Source: Pseudomonas lactis (lineage in GTDB: Bacteria > Pseudomonadota > Gammaproteobacteria > Pseudomonadales > Pseudomonadaceae). From it: 64,000 bases of DNA. Made by a program: the position numbers and the translations under genes. The notes beneath the pieces were generated by a model. It did not search any database and was not told the DNA's origin. It saw only the letters and a program-made list of their open reading frames with translations. Location of the stretch: contig NZ_JYLO01000011.1 in assembly GCF_001439845.1 (NCBI RefSeq), positions 62,001 to 126,000 of the forward strand, in the 5' to 3' direction. Shown here in pieces: positions 58,678 to 64,000 of this stretch; within the stretch, counting starts at the first letter, position 1; the number at the start of each line of letters is the position of its first letter.

Positions 58678-60042
58678 TTAGACCGGCAGGGTGATACCAA
58701 AGGTATTGCCACCGCCTTCACTGCGCACAAACACATCCCCCCCATGCATCAACGCAATCGCCTTGACGATCGCCAGCCCCAGCCCGTGATTGGCCCCGCT
58801 GTTGCTGCGCGAGGCATCCACCCGATAGAAGCGTTCGAACAGGCGTGGCAAGTGTTCGCTGGCAATGGCCTCGCCGGGGTTGGTCACGCCAATCGTCACT
58901 TGGTGTGCCTGCACTTGAATGTGCACGTCGATGACTTGCCCCGGCGCGGTATGTTGTACGGCATTGCTCAGCAGGTTGATCAGTGCGCGCCGCAGGTGGG
59001 CTTTTTCGATCTGCACCACGGCATCGCCGTGCACGTGCACTTCGACCTGGGCGTCTTCGAGGATGAAGTCCAAGTAGTCGAGGGTGGTGGCCACTTCATC
59101 GGCCAGGGCGCTTTCGATCAGCTTGGTGGCCTTGCTGCCTTGGTCGGCGCTGGCGAGGAACAGCATGTCATTGATGATCGAGCGCAGCCGTTCCAGCTCT
59201 TCCAGGTTCGATTGCAGCACCTCGAAATAGTGCTCTGCCGAACGGCCGCGAGTAAGAGCCACCTGGGTCTGGCCGATCAGATTGGTGAGCGGCGAACGCA
59301 GTTCATGGGCGACGTCGGCGTTGAACGATTCCAGGCGCGAATACGCCTGTTCGACCCGGTCGAGGGTGGCGTTGAACGAGTTGACGAACTGGCTCAGTTC
59401 CGGCGGCAAGGGCGACAATTGCAGGCGCCCGGAGAGTTTCGGCGGCGCAAGTTTTTGCGCCTCATCCGAGAGTTTGCCCAGGGGCTTGAGGCCGATACGC
59501 GCGACCCAGAACCCCAACAGTGCCGCCAGTATGACGCCCACCAATGCCAGGCTGATCAACGCCACCAGCAAGTGATGCTGGGTGGCGCGGAAGTTCTCCG
59601 TGTCGATGGCAATCATGAAGCGCAGCGCCGGGCGCTGGTCCTTGGCGGCAAACTGGCTGACCAGCACCTTGAACGGATAATCGTGACCGGGCAAGCGCAG
59701 GTCGCGTTTGCCCGTGGGGCCTTCGGCAAAGGCGCGAATCTGCGCATCTGGTTCACCGTATTCGTAGCTCGGGTTACTGCTGACCACCCAGAAACGGATG
59801 CGCTTGTCTTCTTCCCCCAACAGCTTGAGCTTGGACCTGATCTTGGCCCAATGCTCTGGCGTGCCGAAGCGATTGATCGACGATTCCAGCACGCTGTAGC
59901 GCGCATCCAGCTCGGCACCTGGCAACAGCCCGAGGCCACGGTCCACCTGCTGGTACAGCGCGCCGCCGATCAACAGGAAGATCAGCAGCGCCACCAGGGT
60001 GAACATGCCGCTCAGGCGCAGGGCGATGGAATTAGCGACCAC
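58678..60042 (-). CDS. Heavy-metal-type sensor histidine kinase
   Basis: A 454-residue membrane kinase of the CopS/CzcS/IrlS type. Transmembrane helices near residues 14-32 and 157-181 enclose a periplasmic sensor of about 125 residues. A HAMP domain is followed by the phospho-acceptor DVAHELRSPLTNLIGQ near residue 245, NLLSNAVQHT (N box) near residue 362 and NHGLGLAIVKAIALMHGG (G box). The GTG start at 60042 has AGGA upstream and overlaps the response regulator stop by 11 bases. Pairs with the regulator upstream. Confidence 0.9.
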   Translation of the reverse strand: MVANSIALRLSGMFTLVALLIFLLIGGALYQQVDRGLGLLPGAELDARYSVLESSINRFGTPEHWAKIRSKLKLLGEEDKRIRFWVVSSNPSYEYGEPDAQIRAFAEGPTGKRDLRLPGHDYPFKVLVSQFAAKDQRPALRFMIAIDTENFRATQHHLLVALISLALVGVILAALLGFWVARIGLKPLGKLSDEAQKLAPPKLSGRLQLSPLPPELSQFVNSFNATLDRVEQAYSRLESFNADVAHELRSPLTNLIGQTQVALTRGRSAEHYFEVLQSNLEELERLRSIINDMLFLASADQGSKATKLIESALADEVATTLDYLDFILEDAQVEVHVHGDAVVQIEKAHLRRALINLLSNAVQHTAPGQVIDVHIQVQAHQVTIGVTNPGEAIASEHLPRLFERFYRVDASRSNSGANHGLGLAIVKAIALMHGGDVFVRSEGGGNTFGITLPV

Positions 60043-60724
60043 TGTGGTTTTCCTGCATGCGGTTCTCCAGCACATAACCCATGCCACGAATGGTGTGCAG
60101 CAGCTTGTGTTCGAACGGCCCATCGAGCTTGGCGCGCAGGCGCTTGATCGCCACTTCGACCACGTTGGCGTCGCTGTCGAAATTGATGTCCCAGACCATC
60201 TCGGCAATCGCGGTTTTGGACAGGATCTCGCCCTGGCGCCGCGCCAATACGCTGAGCAGCGAGAACTCCTTGGCGGTCAGGTCCAGGCGCAGGCCGTTGC
60301 GGCTGGCCTTGCGGCTGATCAGGTCGATCCACAGGTCAGCGACGGTGACCTGCACCGGTTCATGGCCGCCGCTGCGACGGGTCAGGGCTTGCAGGCGGGC
60401 CACCAGTTCCAGGAACGAAAACGGCTTGCCCAGATAATCGTCGGCGCCTTCGCGCAGGCCGCGGATGCGGTCTTCCACGCGCTCGCGGGCGGTGAGCATG
60501 ATCACCGGCGTCTGCTTGCGGGCGCGTAGGGCGCGCAATACACCGAAGCCATCCAGGCCGGGCAGCATCACGTCGAGCACGATCACCGCGTAATCGTTCT
60601 CCAGCGCCAGGTGCAGGCCTTCGATGCCTTCGCGGGCTACATCAACGGTGTAGCCTTGCTCGGTCAGGCCGCGGTGCAGGTAGTCCGCGGTTTTTTCTTC
60701 ATCTTCAATAATCAGGACGCGCAT
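60032..60724 (-). CDS. OmpR-family response regulator (heavy-metal type)
   Basis: A 230-residue regulator: receiver domain (residues 1-120) with DE pair IIEDEEK, phosphoacceptor Asp in VIVLDVMLPGLDGF (near residue 51) and Lys in GKPFSFLEL; then a winged-helix domain with LTAKEFSLLSVLARRQGEILSKTAI and DSDANVVEVAIKRLRAKL. Sequence class is that of CopR/CzcR/IrlR. The ATG at 60724 starts seven bases after the RND gene stop, so it is in the same transcript as the pump it probably controls. Confidence 0.92.
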   Translation of the reverse strand: MRVLIIEDEEKTADYLHRGLTEQGYTVDVAREGIEGLHLALENDYAVIVLDVMLPGLDGFGVLRALRARKQTPVIMLTARERVEDRIRGLREGADDYLGKPFSFLELVARLQALTRRSGGHEPVQVTVADLWIDLISRKASRNGLRLDLTAKEFSLLSVLARRQGEILSKTAIAEMVWDINFDSDANVVEVAIKRLRAKLDGPFEHKLLHTIRGMGYVLENRMQENHSGR

Positions 60725-60731
60725 GACCGCC

Positions 60732-63700
60732 TCAGTGTGTGGTCGCCAGCGCCAGCGCTGGTTTGGGCCTGTGGAAAAAACGCTCAAGGTACAAGTATAT
60801 GACCGGCGTGGTGAACAGCGTCAGCGCCTGGCTCACCAGCAAGCCACCGACCACCGCGATGCCTAGCGGCTGGCGCAACTCCGCCCCCGGGCCAGCGCCG
60901 AGCATCAACGGCACTGCGCCGAGCAACGCGGCAAGGGTGGTCATGATGATCGGCCGGAACCGTGTCACGCAGGCTTCATAAATCGCATCTTCGGGCGGCA
61001 GCCCGCGTACCCGCTGCGCCTCCAAGGCGAAGTCGATCATCAAGATACCGTTTTTCTTCACGATGCCGATCAGCAGCACCAGGCCGATCAAGGCCATGAT
61101 CGAAAAGTCCTGGCCCAGCAGCCACAGCATGATCAGCGCACCGAGGCCCGCCGAAGGCAGGGTGGAAATGATCGTCAGCGGGTGCACAAAACTCTCATAC
61201 AGCACACCCAGAATAATGTAGACCGCTACCAGCGCCGCGAGGATCAGCCAGGGTTGGCTGGCCAGCGAGCTCTGGAACGCCTGGGCCGCACCCTGGAAGT
61301 TGCCGATGATTGTGCTCGGCATGCCGATTTCGTTCTTGGCCTGGTCGAGCATGATCACCGCATCGCCCAGGGCCACGCCAGGCGCCAGGTTGAACGAAAG
61401 GTTGGCGGCGGGGAACATGCCGTCATGGCTGATGGACAACGGCCCGACTGTGGGCGGGTCGACTTTGGCCAAGGCCGACAACGGCACCATCTCGTTGGTC
61501 AATGGCGAGCGCAGGTAAAAATAGTTGAGGCTTTCGGCCTTGCCGCGCTGTTGGCTGTCCAGTTCGAGTATCACTTGGTACTGGTTGATCTCGGTCTGGA
61601 ACTCGTTGATCTGGCGCTGGCCGAAGGCGTCGTACAGCGCCTGGTCGACATCGGTGGCGGTCAGGCCGAAGCGCGCAGCGGCCTGGCGGTCGATGCTGAT
61701 GTGGGTGATGCTGCCGCCCAGTTGCAGGTCGTTGGACAGGTCGCGAAATGCCGGGTTGGCGCGCAGTTTTTCGGTGAGGCGTTGGGTCCAGGTGTTCAGC
61801 GTCGGGCCGTCGTTGCTCTTGAGCACATATTGGTACTGGGCGCGGCTGGGGCCGGAGCTCAGGTTGATGTCCTGGCCGGCGCGCAGGTACAGCACGATGC
61901 CCGGCACCTTCGCCAACTGCGGGCGGATGCGGTCTATGAACTGGCTGGCGGACACGTCGCGCTCACTGCGGTCTTTCAAGGCGATCCAGAAGCGGCCATT
62001 GGCGATGGTCTGGTTGCTGCCGGTGACGCCGACCGAATGGGAAAACGCCTGCACCGCCGGGTCGGCCTTGACGATCTCGGCCAGGGCCTTGTGCTTGGCG
62101 ACCATGTCCTTGTACGACACGTCGGCCGCCGCTTCGCTGGTGCCGAGCACGAAACCGGTGTCTTGCACCGGGAAGAACCCCTTGGGGATGAGCACATAGC
62201 CGACCACCGCCAGCGCCAGGGTCACCACGAAGATCGCGGCCATGCTGCGTTGGTGCGCCAGGGCACGGCGCAGGTTGCGCGCATAGCCGGCCAGCAGGCG
62301 GTCGCTGAAGGTGGGCTTGGCATGGGCAGGGTGGGAAGGGGCGCGCATGAACAAGGCGGCCAGCGTCGGTGCCAATGTCAGCGAAACCACGACCGAAATC
62401 AGAATGGTCGCGGTGGCCGTCAGCGCAAATTCCTTGAACAACCGCCCGACCACACCGCCCATGAACAACAGCGGAATAAACGCCGCTACCAGCGAGAAGC
62501 TGATGGACACCACGGTAAAGCCAATTTCGCCGGAGCCCTTGATCGCCGCTTCGCGCTTGCCCAGGCCGGCCTCCAGGTGCCGATGGATGTTCTCCACCAC
62601 CACAATCGCATCGTCCACCACGAAGCCCACGGCGATCACGATAGCGACCAGGGTCAGGTTGTTCAGGCTGAACCCCATCACGTACATAAGGGCAAAACTG
62701 GCCACCAGCGAGACACCCAGCACGGCCGACACAATCAGCGTCGCCGACAGTTGACGCAGGAACAACGCCATCACCGCCACCACCAGCAGGATGGCGATCA
62801 GCAGGGTCATCTCCACTTCATGCAGTGAGGCGCGGATGGTCTTGGTGCGATCGGTCAACGCGCTGACCTGCACCGAGGCCGGCAACATGCCTTGCAGGCG
62901 CGGCAGTTCGGCCTGGATGCGGTCAACGGTGTCGACGATGTTGGCGCCGGGCTGGCGCGAAATCACCAGGTTCACCCCTGGGGTATCGCCGGACCAGGCT
63001 TGTACGTAGGCGTTTTCCGAGCCGTTGATAACCTTGGCGATATCGCGCAGTTGAACCGGCGCACCGTCCTTGTAGGAAACGATCAGCTGGCCGTATTCCT
63101 CCGGGTGAAACAGCTGGTCGTTGGTCGACAGGGTGGACACGCTGTTCTCGCCATAGATCGCGCCCTTGGCCAGGTTGAGGCTCGACTGCTGGATGGCCAG
63201 GCGTATGTCGGCGAGGGTCAGGCCGATGGCCGCGAGCTTGTCAGGGGCCGCTTGCACGCGGATCGCCGGGCGTTGCTGGCCGGTGATGTTGATCTGGCCG
63301 ACGCCGTCGATCTGGCTGATCTGGCGCGCCAGCAGGGTTTCCACGTAGTCGCTCAGCTCGGTGCTGGGCATGCTGCTGGAACTGACGCTGAGGATCAGCA
63401 CCGGGCTGTCCGCCGGGTTGACCTTCCTCCAGGTAGGCAAGCTCGGCATGTCGCTGGGCAGCTTGCCGGACGCGGTGTTGATCGCGGCCTGCACTTCCTG
63501 GGCGGCGGTATCGATGCTTTTTTCCAGGGTGAACTGCAGGGTCAAGAGGCTGGAGCCCAAGGCGCTGCTGGAGGTCATCTGGGTCATGCCGGGGATGGCA
63601 CTGAATTGCACCTCAAGAGGCGTGGCCACCGATGAGGCCATGGTGTCCGGGCTGGCGCCGGGCAGTTGCGCGGTGACCTGAATCGTCGGGAATTCCGCTT

Positions 63701-63827
63701 CCGGCAGTGGCGCGACGGCCAGGTTCGGGAAGGCAATGATCCCCAGCAGCACCAGGGCGAAAGTCAGCAGCAAGGTGGCGACCGGGTGATCAACGCACCA
63801 GGCCGAGGGCGACCGGCTGGCGCTCAT
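60732..63827 (-). CDS. RND efflux transporter permease, HAE1 family
   Basis: A 1031-residue inner-membrane pump driven by protons. It has 12 expected helices with two large periplasmic loops. The proton-relay motif VGFVVDDAIVVVENIHRH near residue 400 carries two adjacent aspartates as in drug pumps (HAE1), not the single-Asp/Glu pattern of metal pumps such as CzcA. The sequence resembles the MdtB/MdtC/MuxC group. Only one permease gene is present, unlike the paired MdtBC. Overlaps the adaptor gene upstream by four bases. Confidence 0.93.
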   Translation of the reverse strand: MSASRSPSAWCVDHPVATLLLTFALVLLGIIAFPNLAVAPLPEAEFPTIQVTAQLPGASPDTMASSVATPLEVQFSAIPGMTQMTSSSALGSSLLTLQFTLEKSIDTAAQEVQAAINTASGKLPSDMPSLPTWRKVNPADSPVLILSVSSSSMPSTELSDYVETLLARQISQIDGVGQINITGQQRPAIRVQAAPDKLAAIGLTLADIRLAIQQSSLNLAKGAIYGENSVSTLSTNDQLFHPEEYGQLIVSYKDGAPVQLRDIAKVINGSENAYVQAWSGDTPGVNLVISRQPGANIVDTVDRIQAELPRLQGMLPASVQVSALTDRTKTIRASLHEVEMTLLIAILLVVAVMALFLRQLSATLIVSAVLGVSLVASFALMYVMGFSLNNLTLVAIVIAVGFVVDDAIVVVENIHRHLEAGLGKREAAIKGSGEIGFTVVSISFSLVAAFIPLLFMGGVVGRLFKEFALTATATILISVVVSLTLAPTLAALFMRAPSHPAHAKPTFSDRLLAGYARNLRRALAHQRSMAAIFVVTLALAVVGYVLIPKGFFPVQDTGFVLGTSEAAADVSYKDMVAKHKALAEIVKADPAVQAFSHSVGVTGSNQTIANGRFWIALKDRSERDVSASQFIDRIRPQLAKVPGIVLYLRAGQDINLSSGPSRAQYQYVLKSNDGPTLNTWTQRLTEKLRANPAFRDLSNDLQLGGSITHISIDRQAAARFGLTATDVDQALYDAFGQRQINEFQTEINQYQVILELDSQQRGKAESLNYFYLRSPLTNEMVPLSALAKVDPPTVGPLSISHDGMFPAANLSFNLAPGVALGDAVIMLDQAKNEIGMPSTIIGNFQGAAQAFQSSLASQPWLILAALVAVYIILGVLYESFVHPLTIISTLPSAGLGALIMLWLLGQDFSIMALIGLVLLIGIVKKNGILMIDFALEAQRVRGLPPEDAIYEACVTRFRPIIMTTLAALLGAVPLMLGAGPGAELRQPLGIAVVGGLLVSQALTLFTTPVIYLYLERFFHRPKPALALATTH

Positions 63828-64000
63828 GGTTGCACCTGGGCGTTGGCGGTGTGGATCACTTGCGGCGGCTCCTTGAGCACCGTCACCTGGGCGCCGGCCT
63901 TGAGCCGCGACTGCCCATCGCTGACCAGCACATCGCCGGCCTGCACGCCTTTGATGATATTGATGTCGCTGTTCTGGTAGGCGACCTGCACCGGCACCAC
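63824..64000 (-). CDS. RND efflux periplasmic adaptor, C-terminal end (partial)
   Basis: The last 58 residues of a membrane fusion protein: VPVQVAYQNSDINIIKGV, then LVSDGQSRLKAGAQVTV, which is the membrane-proximal beta domain of MdtA-type adaptors. The stop overlaps the permease start by four bases (ATGA). The N-terminus lies beyond the window. Confidence 0.85.
   Translation of the reverse strand: MVPVQVAYQNSDINIIKGVQAGDVLVSDGQSRLKAGAQVTVLKEPPQVIHTANAQVQP

Overview
The window reads as chromosomal DNA of a fluorescent Pseudomonas, most likely the P. fluorescens group. The evidence is a high-GC coding style, many translationally overlapping operons, a gene order that matches the core Pseudomonas chromosome as I remember it (mqo, PA4642-type gene, hpt, upp, uracil permease; rsmI with lpoA-yraN-gmhA-dolP; rnpB; the full mraZ-to-lpxC division cluster), and many paired extragenic palindromes (REP doublets) of the kind described in P. 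fluorescens. No prophage, insertion sequence, CRISPR array, tRNA or rRNA gene was seen. Assignments rest on motif reading and memory; no database search was run.

Layout. 1-2.7 kb: end of hisG, then hisD and hisC (histidine synthesis). 2.8-8.0 kb: nucleobase salvage (uracil permease, upp, hpt), a WbuC-type cupin, a small PA4642-type protein and malate:quinone oxidoreductase. 8.0-8.8 kb has no convincing gene. 8.8-17.7 kb: small conserved and envelope genes (YajG lipoprotein, PlsC-type acyltransferase, CPXCG and DUF2007 proteins, a divergent YedK/HMCES protein, an M48 lipoprotein protease), a GDT1-type manganese exporter behind a yybP-ykoY riboswitch, rsmC, a D-2-hydroxyacid dehydrogenase and a LysE-type exporter. 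17.7-18.1 kb is a dispersed repeat with a striking three-arm inverted-repeat core.

18.3-26.6 kb: a four-gene block of fatty-acyl-CoA ligase, DUF1302 and DUF1329 exported proteins, and a MalT-like LuxR regulator. 26.6-30.0 kb: a Pqi lipid-transport operon with PqiA split into two genes, PqiB and PqiC. 30.2-36.5 kb: an MBL-fold hydrolase, an OmpA-family lipoprotein with a Q/N-rich tail, dolP, gmhA (DiaA-like), yraN, lpoA and divergent rsmI. 36.6 kb: the RNase P RNA.

37.3-55.1 kb: the division and cell wall cluster mraZ-rsmH-ftsL-ftsI-murE-murF-mraY-murD-ftsW-murG-murC-ddlB-ftsQ-ftsA-ftsZ-lpxC, almost all with overlapping or adjacent reading frames. It starts at a clear sigma70 promoter with three 10-bp-spaced MraZ operator repeats. 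55.3-64.0 kb: a Cache-type diguanylate cyclase, an OprD-family porin, and an operon (adaptor, HAE1-type RND pump, response regulator, sensor kinase) cut by the window edge.

Most of the window is core genome. The items most worth a second look are the YedK homologue lacking two of the four expected active-site residues, the manganese riboswitch with an apparent SD-occluding stem, the acyl-CoA ligase/DUF1302/DUF1329/LuxR block with a CRP-type site, the three-arm repeat, and the gene-free stretch upstream of mqo.
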